Position numbers and translations under genes: made by a program. This document shows, in pieces, positions 7,868-16,691 of a stretch of DNA of 64,000 bases. This stretch comes from Lewinellaceae bacterium. Its GTDB lineage: Bacteria; Bacteroidota; Bacteroidia; Chitinophagales; Saprospiraceae. Within the stretch, counting starts at the first letter, position 1; the number at the start of each line of letters is the position of its first letter. The stretch is from positions 310,001-374,000 of the forward strand of contig JACJYC010000004.1 in NCBI GenBank assembly GCA_020636325.1, given 5' to 3'. The notes beneath the pieces are model-generated. The model saw only the letters and a list, made by a program, of their open reading frames with translations, had not been told where the DNA came from and ran no database searches.

Positions 7868-9586
7868 TTATTCACGGATCAAAAGCTTCCGGATATCGGA
7901 TTCGGCGGTTGCCTTGCCGTTGAAGTCTTTTAGGTTGAATGTGAAGGATTTGGCATCAGCGGGTACCTGCCCGAACACCTCGTTGCCGGCGATAGCGATC
8001 CGGTTTTCGCCGGTAACGACGAGGAGAACATTTTCGGAGTTCCGGTTGAAGGACAGCTGGACTCCGTCGGCTGCCAGGAACCGGACGATGGTATTGGCGC
8101 CTTTGTCAACCAGGTAGGCCGGCAAGTTTTCCAGCTCATTGCCATCCTGATCGGTGAACGAAGCGGAAAGGCCTTGTTCAGCGGGCAGCAGCGGCCGGGC
8201 GCAATTCCAGATCCCCAATTCATGGACTTCGAACCGGTTGATGACTTTCCGGCTGACCAATGCCTGGTTTTCCGGGACATTGACGCCGTTGTTGCGCAGT
8301 TCATCAAGCCGGTTTTTGTATTGAACTTCAGCTGACCGGAGGGCCGTTGTCTTTTGTTCGGCCAGTTTGTCCTTTTCTGATTTCAAGGCGGCCTCCCGCT
8401 GGGCCAGTTGTTGTTTGTAATCCGCAAGTGCGGTTTCGTATTTGGTTAGCGCCCGGTTGTAATCATCGCCGGTCAATACGGGATTGACAATGAGTTTTAG
8501 TTGGTTTTGGCCGTGTATCAGTGTCAGTTCATATTCCCATTCGCTGAGTTGCTTGAGTTTGGAATCCTCCCAGGCGACGCGGAATGCGCGTTCATCCAGG
8601 TTCTGATTTTTGGAAGACAGCTGCCAGATGGCGCCCTGGTAGAGGTCGCCGTAGCGGGTAGCCAGTTCCTGGTTGAGGAAGTCGAGTTCCAACGTGGGCA
8701 GGTTGCCGTCCGCTTTTTGCGGCTTCGGCGGCTCAACGGGTTTTGGCAGGGTGCTTTCCAGTTGGCTTACTGCGCCGTTGAATTGTTGTTCGGCGTTTGT
8801 AAAGGCGTTTCTCAATTCAAGTTTCGCATCATACAAGGGGTCGGAGGCATCCGGGAGGGCATTTTCGCCCAGGAATCCGGCCATATCGATATCCTGGTAG
8901 ACCCAGGCCCGGGCTGCGGAGTCGAGTTGGTAGACATTGAACCCCGGGGGGACCTGTAGGGACGGCGGCAGGTTCATCTGGGAAACCAGTTCCACCTGTA
9001 TGGATTTGCCGGGCGCCATCTGGAGGCGCTGGCCGTTCTGGACGGCATAGACTTCGACCATTCCGCTGGACTCGAGGTTGTAACGAACCCCGGCCGAATC
9101 GTAGGTCATCGGGATGCCCGAAAGGAACAGGCCGGCAATATCGTTGATCTCCTGGTAGTAGATTTCGACTTCGCCTTCCACGAGCCTGCCGCGGTCATCC
9201 ATGAAGGCGGCTACCGGAACGACGAGCCTGGATCCGCTTTCGTATTCAAAAACGCCGCCCTGATTGACATTCAGTGTTTTGCCTTCCGGGGCGGTTTTGA
9301 AATCTTTCAGGGGCGGAAGCACGAACGGGCGTGCGGCAAAATAGGCCTTTTCATCCGGCAATGCCTTTTGCATCCGCGGGTGTATGACGAATACGAAGGT
9401 CAGCACCAGGGCGATCGCCGCCGCAACGGAGATGGCGTAAAAAGGCATATAGCGCAGGCGGGCCCTGCTTTTGACAGGCGGATTTGCGTTGAATTCGTTC
9501 AGCAATGCATCAAAATCCTGGCGCTTGCGGATGGCTTTGCTGTCTGGTTTATCTGGATTGCGCCGTATTTCGTAGTTGTTTCCCAT
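7868..9586 (-). CDS. Membrane partner of an ECF sigma factor (anti-sigma-like), unknown extracytoplasmic domain
   Basis: A 572-residue single-pass membrane protein. About 46 cytoplasmic residues (charged, KAIRKRQDFDALLNEFN) precede a transmembrane helix at ~47-67 (YAISVAAAIALVLTFVFV). The long outer part has a beta-rich region (~100-185, with GGVFEYESGSRLVVP and EGEVEIYYQEINDIAGLFL) and a coiled coil at ~385-440 (LADYKQQLAQREAALKSEK). It begins 33 bases after the stop of the ECF sigma gene on the same strand. That position and topology fit an anti-sigma or signal-sensing partner, but no zinc-binding anti-sigma motif is visible, so the role is inferred from context only. Confidence 0.8.
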   Translation of the reverse strand: MGNNYEIRRNPDKPDSKAIRKRQDFDALLNEFNANPPVKSRARLRYMPFYAISVAAAIALVLTFVFVIHPRMQKALPDEKAYFAARPFVLPPLKDFKTAPEGKTLNVNQGGVFEYESGSRLVVPVAAFMDDRGRLVEGEVEIYYQEINDIAGLFLSGIPMTYDSAGVRYNLESSGMVEVYAVQNGQRLQMAPGKSIQVELVSQMNLPPSLQVPPGFNVYQLDSAARAWVYQDIDMAGFLGENALPDASDPLYDAKLELRNAFTNAEQQFNGAVSQLESTLPKPVEPPKPQKADGNLPTLELDFLNQELATRYGDLYQGAIWQLSSKNQNLDERAFRVAWEDSKLKQLSEWEYELTLIHGQNQLKLIVNPVLTGDDYNRALTKYETALADYKQQLAQREAALKSEKDKLAEQKTTALRSAEVQYKNRLDELRNNGVNVPENQALVSRKVINRFEVHELGIWNCARPLLPAEQGLSASFTDQDGNELENLPAYLVDKGANTIVRFLAADGVQLSFNRNSENVLLVVTGENRIAIAGNEVFGQVPADAKSFTFNLKDFNGKATAESDIRKLLIRE

Positions 9587-9619
9587 TGTTTTTTCAGCAT
9601 TTTAAGGTTAAAAAATGCT

Positions 9620-10201
9620 TCAGGATTTAGATTTTATTTGCAGACTCAACTTTTTCTTCAATCGTTCAAGGATCCGGTAAGTTTTTACCTTCGCGTTGTT
9701 CTCGGTCATATCGAGCAACTCGGCGATTTCGCGGAAAGACCGTTGTTCAAAGAATCGCATTTCAATCAGATCAAGTTCGTGCCCTTTCAGTCCGTCAAGT
9801 GCCTGGACGAGCAGGTTCCTCATCCACTCCGGGGATTCTTCTTCCATTTCCTCTATCATATCGGAGAGGTTGGCGTCGTCAATGCCCACCACTCTTTTTT
9901 TCTGGGCTGCCCGGTAATGCTGGGCCAACTCGTTGGCGGCGATGCGATAGAGCCAGGCGGAAAAAGGGACCCCCATGAACGTGTACTCGCCAAGCCTTTG
10001 CATGGCTTTGAGGAAGACCTGGGAGCATAGGTCGGCAGTCAGGTCCTCATCAATGGTTCTTTGATATAAATACCGGAAAATAGGTTCGTAGTACCGGTTA
10101 TACAACGGCCGGAATCTGGCAGGCTCTTTTTGAGCGGCCTGGATCTCCAGCCACTCTTCCTGCATCGTTTCCTTAGAAACAGTCCGCCTTGAAACGTTCA
10201 T
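9620..10201 (-). CDS. ECF-type RNA polymerase sigma factor
   Basis: A sigma-70 family factor of the extracytoplasmic-function group, 193 residues from Met at 10201. Region 2 is seen in FRPLYNRYYEPIFRYLYQRT, then DLTADLCSQVFLKAMQRL and FSAWLYRIAANELAQHYR. Region 4 is seen in LDGLKGHELDLIEMRFFEQR and SFREIAELLDMTENNAKVKTYR, a helix-turn-helix. It would direct RNA polymerase to a specific promoter set. The frame extends upstream to 10315, with another Met at 10249, but those 38 residues do not look like sigma sequence, so I prefer 10201. The gene is followed 33 bases later by its likely membrane partner. Confidence 0.9.
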   Translation of the reverse strand: MNVSRRTVSKETMQEEWLEIQAAQKEPARFRPLYNRYYEPIFRYLYQRTIDEDLTADLCSQVFLKAMQRLGEYTFMGVPFSAWLYRIAANELAQHYRAAQKKRVVGIDDANLSDMIEEMEEESPEWMRNLLVQALDGLKGHELDLIEMRFFEQRSFREIAELLDMTENNAKVKTYRILERLKKKLSLQIKSKS

Positions 10202-10628
10202 GCCTACGCTTTTTGTCAGGGTGCTCAACAATGGGGAGTTTGTCAACATCAAAAATAGTTTTTTCGTTCTAAAACGTTTCTCCCTTTTTTTAAGCGGAGT
10301 TTTTCCGGCTGCCAATGGCGCACTTGATCACCTTTTTGTAACCCGGGTAACTGCGTCATTGATCGTTTCTGAACACATAATGCCTGCATTTTCAAAAGAT
10401 ACAGACCCGGGAGCATTTTTTTATGATTTTAACTTCCGGCCCCTTGAAAACGGGGTCAAAGCTGAAAAGTTGAAACCATTAATTATCTTCGCGTCTAATA
10501 GCCGGAATGGGTTTGCCCGAATGCAGGAACGGGAACCCCCGGGCCGGCGCCAACCTTGATCTGAGCGCCCGATCCCCGGCAGGTAACGTTCGTGTCTGGG
10601 CACCGAATTGTCAACCTAACCCTTTAAT
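10202..10628. other. Intergenic region between divergent genes
   Basis: About 430 bases separate the divergent sigma-factor and SMP-30-like genes. I see no RNA gene, clear repeat or convincing small ORF here. It presumably holds both promoters. Confidence 0.5.
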
Positions 10629-11696
10629 ATGAGAAAATGGCTGTTCGGGTTTACTGGTTTACTCTTTGCGGTAGCAATATACCTGTTTTATTTCCCTACT
10701 GACCTGGATCCCGTTTTTTGGCGGCCGCCGAAAGCGCCGGAGCTGGCCGGGAAATACCTGAAAAACGACCTCCTTGCCCGAATGGACGTGCTTTCTCCCG
10801 GATATTGTCATCAATGCGAAGATGTGGATGTCGATACCCAGGGCCGGATTTACGGCGGGGATTCGAAAGGCCGGATCATCCGGCTTGACCCTCAATCCGG
10901 GGAAAGCGAGGTTTTTGCCGATACAAAAGGCCGCCCGTTGGGGCTCGATTTTGACCGCGTGGGCAATCTGGTTGTTGCCGACGCGGAAAAAGGCTTGTTG
11001 CGCATCGACAGCTCCGGGCAGGTGGAATCACTGGTGACCGGTTATGAAGACCAGCGGTTCACCTTCACGAATGACCTGGAGATTGCGGATAACGGGATCA
11101 TTTACTTTTCAGAGGCCTCCCGGAAATTTGACCTTCAGCATTATAAAATGGACCTGTTGGAACATCGCCCGAACGGCCGCGTTTTCGCCTATGACCCCGC
11201 TTCCGGCGCCACCACCCTCCTGCTGGATAACCTCTATTTTGCCAACGGCGTGGCCGTATCCCACGATCAGACCTTTCTCCTGATCAACGAAACCGGTGCG
11301 TACCGCGTACGCCGCTATTGGCTGAAAGGGGAACGGAAAGGGACCAGCGATGTATTCATCCAGAACCTCCCCGGATTTCCGGACGGCATTTCCAAAGGCA
11401 GCAAAGGCGTATTCTGGGTCGCACTGGTCAGCCCCAGGGACCCCAAAGTTGACCGATTGATGGTGCAGCCTGCCGTCCGCAAAATGCTCTCCCGCTTGCC
11501 GGATTTTCTCCTGCCTTCTCCCAAACGATTCGCATTCGTGATCGGACTGGACCGCGACGCCCACGTCGTTTACAACCTCCAGGATCCCGATCCGGAAAAC
11601 TTTGCTGAAATCAGCAGCGTCCAGGAAAGAGACGGCTGGCTCTACCTGGGCTCCCTATCTGATAACGGCATCGGGAAATTGATCAGACCGCTGTGA
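10629..11696 (+). CDS. SMP-30/gluconolactonase or strictosidine-synthase-like beta-propeller protein
   Basis: A 355-residue protein with an N-terminal membrane anchor or uncleaved signal (WLFGFTGLLFAVAIYLFYFP). A six-bladed propeller of the SMP-30/strictosidine-synthase group follows. Family-like features include CEDVDVDTQGRIYGGDSKGRI, then GRPLGLDFDRVGNLVVADAEKG, TNDLEIADNGIIYFSEAS, and LYFANGVAVSHDQTFLLINET, which matches the conserved N-G-V/A-V loop. PDGISKGSKGVFWVAL and a late YLGSLSDNGIGKL blade complete it. Relatives include plant strictosidine synthase and animal APMAP, with proposed lactonase or arylesterase activity. Substrate is unknown. It stands alone between a divergent sigma gene and a repeat-filled convergent spacer. 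Confidence 0.88.
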   Translation: MRKWLFGFTGLLFAVAIYLFYFPTDLDPVFWRPPKAPELAGKYLKNDLLARMDVLSPGYCHQCEDVDVDTQGRIYGGDSKGRIIRLDPQSGESEVFADTKGRPLGLDFDRVGNLVVADAEKGLLRIDSSGQVESLVTGYEDQRFTFTNDLEIADNGIIYFSEASRKFDLQHYKMDLLEHRPNGRVFAYDPASGATTLLLDNLYFANGVAVSHDQTFLLINETGAYRVRRYWLKGERKGTSDVFIQNLPGFPDGISKGSKGVFWVALVSPRDPKVDRLMVQPAVRKMLSRLPDFLLPSPKRFAFVIGLDRDAHVVYNLQDPDPENFAEISSVQERDGWLYLGSLSDNGIGKLIRPL

Positions 11697-11859
11697 TGGG
11701 GGAGGAATTGAGGAACTGAGGAATCGAGGAACTGAGGAATTGAGGAATTGAATCGATTAGGCCGATTGAATCGAATGGTTGGATTGACCTGACCAACCGA
11801 CGGACGCCCCAATCGAAACAATCGACCACGCCGCGGCGTGGCGAATCAATCAAAAATCC
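11697..11859. repeat. Intergenic short-repeat tract (GAGGAACT and GATTGAATCGATT types)
   Basis: Between two convergent genes lies a run of degenerate 9-base units such as GAGGAATTGAGGAACTGAGG, followed by AATCGATTAGGCCGATTGAA and related words, and a perfect 16-bp palindrome CCACGCCGCGGCGTGG at 11826-11841. The same word types recur near 31.5 kb and 39.1 kb, so this is a dispersed intergenic repeat family. Confidence 0.7.
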
Positions 11860-12795
11860 CTACCTCACCAGTTTGATCACCAATCCGTCCTGCAAAAATT
11901 GGGACCGGAGGGCTTCTTTGCGCTGTTCGGCGGCATCGTAGGAGCTGAATGGACCGTGAACGACCCTGAACAGCTTCACGCCTTTTGAATTGGTTCCTTC
12001 AAACAGGAAAAGCTGATCCATCCCCTGTGCCTGCAGGGCTTTTACCTGCCTGGAAGCATTGCTGTACTCCTGGTAACTGGCCAGTTGGATGCCGTACCCG
12101 CTCAACCCGGAAAGGGGCTGGGTGGTTTCGACGGCCGGTGATTTTGCGGTAACGTCGTATTGATTGGGCAGGCTGACCCGGCCGTTGCCCTGGCTGACGC
12201 CGCGGTCGGTGAATTCGTAGGATGAGGCAACGGGTTTTGGATATTCCGGCGATACGTTGCTTACCGCGGTCTTGTTCTCAAAGAGCTGCCCGTTTGTCTG
12301 GAATCCTTCGTCGGGCGTATAAGGGATAAAGGCTCTGGTAGCGGCTGGTGATTTTGCGGTGAGCCTTCCGGCGCCGGTATTGTCGTAACCGGCAGGCGTG
12401 CGTGCGGCCAGTTGCGTTGAATTGGCGGTTGAGTTACCTGACTGGGAGGCCAGTTCGATCCTTACGCTCGCCATGCCGTCGCGGATCAGATCCAGTTGCA
12501 TGGCTGCGGCTTTTGAAATGTCAATCAGGCCGTTGGTATTGTAGGGGCCCCGGTCGTTGATCCGGACTACGGTGGAGCGGCCGTTGTCCAGCCGGGTCAC
12601 CTTGACGAGGGTTCCGTAAGGCAATGTCCGGTGGGCGGCGGTGAACAGCCGGCCCTGATAGGTCTCCCCGGAGGCTGTCTTTTGCCCTTCCAGATAATCG
12701 GCGTAAAAATGGACGATGCCGGTTTCGCTGAATTGGGCGTACAAACCGGTCGAAAACAGGAAAACTACAAGGATAGTGGGTAATTTCCAGTTCAT
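11860..12795 (-). CDS. RlpA-like septal/peptidoglycan protein with SPOR domain
   Basis: A 311-residue exported protein with signal peptide (TILVVFLFSTGLYAQ). A double-psi beta-barrel domain lies at about residues 25-115, with GQKTASGETYQGRLFTAAHR, LPYGTLVKV and the conserved VVRINDRGPY followed by IDISKAAA. In the RlpA family this fold is a lytic transglycosylase acting on denuded glycan strands. A low-complexity linker (~118-230, rich in S, T, A) leads to a C-terminal SPOR domain (~232-311, GYGIQLASYQEYSNASRQV), which binds denuded peptidoglycan at the septum. It lies 33 bases downstream of the DASS transporter gene on the same strand. I did not assign rlpA as symbol because orthology was not tested. 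Confidence 0.9.
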   Translation of the reverse strand: MNWKLPTILVVFLFSTGLYAQFSETGIVHFYADYLEGQKTASGETYQGRLFTAAHRTLPYGTLVKVTRLDNGRSTVVRINDRGPYNTNGLIDISKAAAMQLDLIRDGMASVRIELASQSGNSTANSTQLAARTPAGYDNTGAGRLTAKSPAATRAFIPYTPDEGFQTNGQLFENKTAVSNVSPEYPKPVASSYEFTDRGVSQGNGRVSLPNQYDVTAKSPAVETTQPLSGLSGYGIQLASYQEYSNASRQVKALQAQGMDQLFLFEGTNSKGVKLFRVVHGPFSSYDAAEQRKEALRSQFLQDGLVIKLVR

Positions 12796-12828
12796 GGTAT
12801 TGAATTTTATTTCAAATATACGGTATTT

Positions 12829-14265
12829 TTAAAATATCAGCGGAATGCCGAATTTGGCCAGCAGCCCGATCAGGCCGATGGCGACCAGGTTGAGCCAGAT
12901 GCCGGCCCGCATCATTTGCGGAATGGTGAGGTATCCGCTGGCAAAAACGATGGCATTGGGCGGGGTTGACATCGGCAGCATGAAGGCGCAGCTGGCGGCC
13001 AGCGTGACCGGAATGCAGGGGTAGAGCGGGTTCATGTCCATGCCGACAGCGATGGCGCCGACCACCGGTACCAGGACGGTCACCAGCGCTACGTTGGACA
13101 TGATCTCGGTGAGGAACAGCGAAACGGCCGTCAATCCCAGGATGACCCACAACCCCGACAGGTGGGCATCCTGGAAGGTTTGCCCGATCAGGTCGATCAG
13201 GCCTACTTCCTTGAGGGCATTGGCCAGGCTAAGGCCGCCGCCGAACAGGAGGAGGATCCCCCAGGGAAGGCGCTCGGTGTCCTTCCAGTCGAGCAGCCGG
13301 GTGTCCTCCTTCCGGTCTACCGGGATCACAAACAGGGCGATTGAGGCCGTCATGGCGATCAGGGTATCCATATCCTTGACGGTGATGCCGAGCGCTTTGA
13401 GCACCGGTTGCTGGATGATCCAGGCCAGTGCGGTGAGCCCGAAAACGGTCATGATCATTCCTTCGCCCCGGGAGATTTTTCCGAGCTTGCGGAGTTCTTC
13501 CCGGATCAGTTTCCGCCCGCCTTCGAAGCTGCCCAGCCGGTTGCGGAACAGGACTTTGACCAGCATGAAATAAGTGACGGCCAGCATGGCCAGCGCAAAC
13601 GGGATGCCGATGATGAGCCATTGGGCGAAGCCGACAGTAATGTTGTGATTGTTCCGGAGGATGCTGGAAAAAACCACGTTGGGCGGCGTGCCGATCAGGG
13701 TGGCCGTGCCGCCGATATTGGCGCCGTAGGCGATGACGAGCATCATGCAGATCGCGAAATTCCGGATATCGCTTTGCGCGTATTTGCGTTCGCCCCGGGT
13801 GAGCAGGTCGATGACCGAAGCGCCGATGGGCAGCATCATCACGGCCGTTGCGGTATTGCTGATCCACATGCTGAGGGCGGCCGTCGCCAGCAGAAACCCC
13901 AGGATGATGCCGTTGGCGTTGGTACCCGTCAGGTTGACGATGCTGAGCGCTATGCGGCGGTGCAGGTTCCATTTTTCCATGGTGATGGCGATCATGAACC
14001 CGCCCATGAACAGGAAAACGACCGGGTCGGCGTAAGGCGCGGCGGCTGCTTTCATCGGCACCACGCCCAGGATCGGGAGGCAAACCATCGGCAGCAGGGC
14101 TGTTACGGGTATGGGTACGGCCTCGGTTACCCACCAGATGATCATCCAGGCAGCCAGGGCCAGCACCCCCCAGGCCTGCGGCGAAAGGGCCCCCGGATGG
14201 CTCATCAGTTTCATGATCATAAAGGCCATCGGACCAAGGATTAAACCGACATGTTTGACTCTCAT
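12829..14265 (-). CDS. DASS/SLC13-family sodium-coupled anion transporter
   Basis: A 478-residue polytopic membrane protein of the divalent anion:sodium symporter family. It has the two pseudo-symmetric substrate motifs expected: MWISNTATAVMMLP (SNT at about residue 135) and LTEIMSNVALVTVLVP in the second half. Other family segments are WWVTEAVPIPVTALLPM and FLFMGGFMIAITMEKWNLH, and a late P-x-S-T-P-P-N motif (MLPMSTPPNAIVFASGYL). Family substrates are C4-dicarboxylates, citrate or sulfate; the sequence alone does not tell which. The gene is divergent from queG, with 52 bases between the start codons. rlpA-like follows it closely. Confidence 0.93.
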   Translation of the reverse strand: MRVKHVGLILGPMAFMIMKLMSHPGALSPQAWGVLALAAWMIIWWVTEAVPIPVTALLPMVCLPILGVVPMKAAAAPYADPVVFLFMGGFMIAITMEKWNLHRRIALSIVNLTGTNANGIILGFLLATAALSMWISNTATAVMMLPIGASVIDLLTRGERKYAQSDIRNFAICMMLVIAYGANIGGTATLIGTPPNVVFSSILRNNHNITVGFAQWLIIGIPFALAMLAVTYFMLVKVLFRNRLGSFEGGRKLIREELRKLGKISRGEGMIMTVFGLTALAWIIQQPVLKALGITVKDMDTLIAMTASIALFVIPVDRKEDTRLLDWKDTERLPWGILLLFGGGLSLANALKEVGLIDLIGQTFQDAHLSGLWVILGLTAVSLFLTEIMSNVALVTVLVPVVGAIAVGMDMNPLYPCIPVTLAASCAFMLPMSTPPNAIVFASGYLTIPQMMRAGIWLNLVAIGLIGLLAKFGIPLIF

Positions 14266-14317
14266 CGCGCCAAATTAACAATCGGTTCCCTATTTTTATG
14301 CGAATTTTTGCGGATTT

Positions 14318-15268
14318 ATGGATAAAACCTTGCATACCAGGATGATCCGGGAAGAGGCTGCCCGATTGGGGTTCAGTTTCGCCGGTATCGCCAGGGCCGA
14401 ACAGATGGACGAGGAGGCGCGCCGGCTCGAATCCTGGCTCAATGCCGGCATGCACGGTCAGATGGGGTATATGGCCAACCACTTCGACAAGCGGATCGAC
14501 CCGAGGAAACTCGTGGAAGGCGCAAAGTCGGTGATCAGCCTGCTGTACAATTATTACCCGGAGCAAAGGCAGTCGGACCCGGCGGCGCCCAAGATTTCGC
14601 GGTACGCCTACGGTGAGGACTATCATTTTGTACTAAAAAGAAAATTAAAAGATCTGCTCCGTTTTATCGGCGAAGAGATCGGCGAGGTCAGCGGCCGCTG
14701 TTTTGTGGATTCCGCCCCGGTACTGGAGCGCGACTGGGCCCGCCGCAGCGGGGTAGGGTGGATGGGCCGGAATACGATGCTGATCAATCCGAAGGCCGGT
14801 TCGTATTATTTTCTCGCCGAGTTGATCCTGGACCTGGACCTGGTGTACGACCACCCGATCAGGGATTATTGCGGTACGTGCACGCGGTGTATCGAGGCTT
14901 GCCCTACCGACGCCATTTCCCCCGGCGGCTACGTGGTGGACGGCAGCAAGTGCATCTCCTATTTCACGATCGAATTGCGGGAGGCCATCCCGGAAGAATA
15001 CCGCGGTCAATTTGACAATTGGATGTTCGGCTGCGACATCTGCCAGGAGGTGTGCCCCTGGAACCGGTTCAGCACACCGCACAGCGAACCCGCTTTTGAG
15101 CCGCATCCGCAATTGCTGGAAATGACAAAGGGCGACTGGGAAGAGTTGACGGAGGAGGTTTTCCGCGAGCTTTTCCGGCGGTCGGCGGTGAAGCGGACAG
15201 GGTTTGAGGGGCTGCGGCGGAATTTGGGGTTTTTGGGAGAAAAGGGAGGGAGGGGTGAGAGGGAGTGA
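14318..15268 (+). CDS. queG: Epoxyqueuosine reductase
   Basis: A 316-residue iron-sulfur, cobalamin-dependent enzyme that reduces epoxyqueuosine to queuosine in tRNA anticodon modification. Seen are the family segment FAGIARAEQMDEEARRLESW, RYAYGEDYHFVLKRKL, FVDSAPVLERDWARRSGVGW (with the conserved Asp of SAPVLER context), and two 4Fe-4S motifs: CGTCTRCIEACPTDAI starting at Cys185 and CDICQEVCPWN. Length is typical. The C-terminal tail GEKGGRGERE is encoded by the simple GAGAGGGAGTGA repeat that follows, and that repeat supplies the stop codon. The natural C terminus has therefore probably been replaced by repeat sequence. Confidence 0.96.
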   Translation: MDKTLHTRMIREEAARLGFSFAGIARAEQMDEEARRLESWLNAGMHGQMGYMANHFDKRIDPRKLVEGAKSVISLLYNYYPEQRQSDPAAPKISRYAYGEDYHFVLKRKLKDLLRFIGEEIGEVSGRCFVDSAPVLERDWARRSGVGWMGRNTMLINPKAGSYYFLAELILDLDLVYDHPIRDYCGTCTRCIEACPTDAISPGGYVVDGSKCISYFTIELREAIPEEYRGQFDNWMFGCDICQEVCPWNRFSTPHSEPAFEPHPQLLEMTKGDWEELTEEVFRELFRRSAVKRTGFEGLRRNLGFLGEKGGRGERE

Positions 15269-15352
15269 GAGGGAGTGAGAGAGTGAGGGAGTGAGAGGGA
15301 GTGAGAGGGAGTGAGAGGGAGTGAGAGAGGGAGAGAGTGAGAGAGGAAAATA
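15242..15352. repeat. GAGAGGGAGT simple repeat overlapping the queG 3' end
   Basis: About 110 bases of GTGAGAGGGA-type 10-mers with variants. The first copies are inside queG and encode its last residues and stop codon. A similar tract overlaps the 3' end of the response regulator at 63.7 kb. Confidence 0.85.
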
Positions 15353-15361
15353 TAAAAATGG

Positions 15362-16525
15362 ATGTCATACCAAAAGCAAAAGGACAGGCTTTCCAATCGA
15401 TACCCGGCTATTGAGGATTTGGCGCGGAAAGCCAAAAGGAGAATCCCTCAGGTGGCCTGGGAATACCTGATTTCCGGTACCGGGGATGAGGCCCTGGTGG
15501 ACCGGAACAAGTCAGCATTTCAAAGGATCAATTTTATACCGAGGTTTTGCAAGGGCGCGTTGGCAGCCACGACCGCAACTTCCCTGTTCGGAAAAAACTA
15601 TAGCGCCCCGATCGGCATCGCGCCGGTTGGTCTGACCGGGTTGATGTGGCCGAGGGTTGAGCATTACCTGGCGGCAACGGCTGATCGGTTGAAGATCCCG
15701 TTCTGCCTGAGCACCAATGCTACGGAGACCCCTGAAACGGTGGGGGCGTTTGTCGGCGATATGGGATGGTTTCAATTGTATCCGCCGAAAGACCTGGAAA
15801 TCCGTAAATCATTATTGGAACGGGCGAAAGATGCCGGATTTCACGTGCTGGTGGTCACGGCTGATGTCCCGATGGCCAGCAAAAGGGAACGGACAAAACG
15901 GGCCGGTTTGACCATGCCGCCCAAAATCACGCCCCGAATGATCTGGGAGGGCATCACCCATCCGGTCTGGAGTTTTTATACGATGGTCAACGGAATTCCG
16001 AGGTTGCGCACCATAGAACATTATGCCAACAACAACAGTATGCGGTTCGTCAGCGGGTTCGTGGGCAACCGGTTGGGGGGGACCCTGGACTGGGATTATT
16101 GCAGAGAATTGAAAGACGCCTGGGACGGCCCGGTGGTCCTGAAAGGCATCCTGCACCCGGCGGACGCGGCAAAAGCCATCGAAATCGGCCTGGACGGCAT
16201 CTATGTGTCCAATCACGGCGGGCGTCAGTTCAACGGCGCGCCGGCCGCGATCGAGGCGCTTCCCGGGATCGTAAGGGAGGTTGGCGGGAAGGCGCCTGTG
16301 ATTTTTGACAGCGGCATCCGCACCGGACTGGATATCATGCGCGCCCTGTACCTGGGGGCCGACTTCGTGATGGCCGGCCGGCCGTTCATTTACGGCGTTG
16401 CAGCACTCGGCAAGTACGGCGGAGATCACGCCGCTTCCATTCTCATGGACGACCTGCAAAATAATATGGTGCAATTGGGGGTGGCTGATTTTGAGGAGCT
16501 TAGGAAGGCCGATATCTGGCAGTGA
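15362..16525 (+). CDS. FMN-dependent alpha-hydroxy-acid oxidase/dehydrogenase
   Basis: A 387-residue TIM-barrel flavoenzyme of the glycolate oxidase/L-lactate dehydrogenase (LldD) family, oxidising a 2-hydroxy acid to a 2-oxo acid. Markers are WEYLISGTGDE in the N-terminal segment, the FMN-contacting PIGIAPVGLTGLMWP, QLYPPKD, LVVTADVPM, the lysine of VVLKGILHPADA, the catalytic His/Arg segment IYVSNHGGRQFNGAPA, and the phosphate-binding VIFDSGIRTGLDIMRALYLG and ADFVMAGRPFIYG. All key residues appear present. It has no heme domain or signal peptide, so it is probably cytoplasmic. Substrate is not determined. The start codon lies immediately after the simple repeat that ends queG. Confidence 0.94.
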   Translation: MSYQKQKDRLSNRYPAIEDLARKAKRRIPQVAWEYLISGTGDEALVDRNKSAFQRINFIPRFCKGALAATTATSLFGKNYSAPIGIAPVGLTGLMWPRVEHYLAATADRLKIPFCLSTNATETPETVGAFVGDMGWFQLYPPKDLEIRKSLLERAKDAGFHVLVVTADVPMASKRERTKRAGLTMPPKITPRMIWEGITHPVWSFYTMVNGIPRLRTIEHYANNNSMRFVSGFVGNRLGGTLDWDYCRELKDAWDGPVVLKGILHPADAAKAIEIGLDGIYVSNHGGRQFNGAPAAIEALPGIVREVGGKAPVIFDSGIRTGLDIMRALYLGADFVMAGRPFIYGVAALGKYGGDHAASILMDDLQNNMVQLGVADFEELRKADIWQ

Positions 16526-16691
16526 GCCTGGCAAGATTGGCTGGGAGGGGCCTGTAGAGCGTAGGCGAAGGTAATTCTTTCGTCTAAGGGCTGAGTGGAA
16601 TGACATGCTATTATGCGGTGGACTATTTTTGGATAAATACTAGATCCTTATTATTTTCATAGTTCATTTATGGATTATTTTTACCAAAAGC

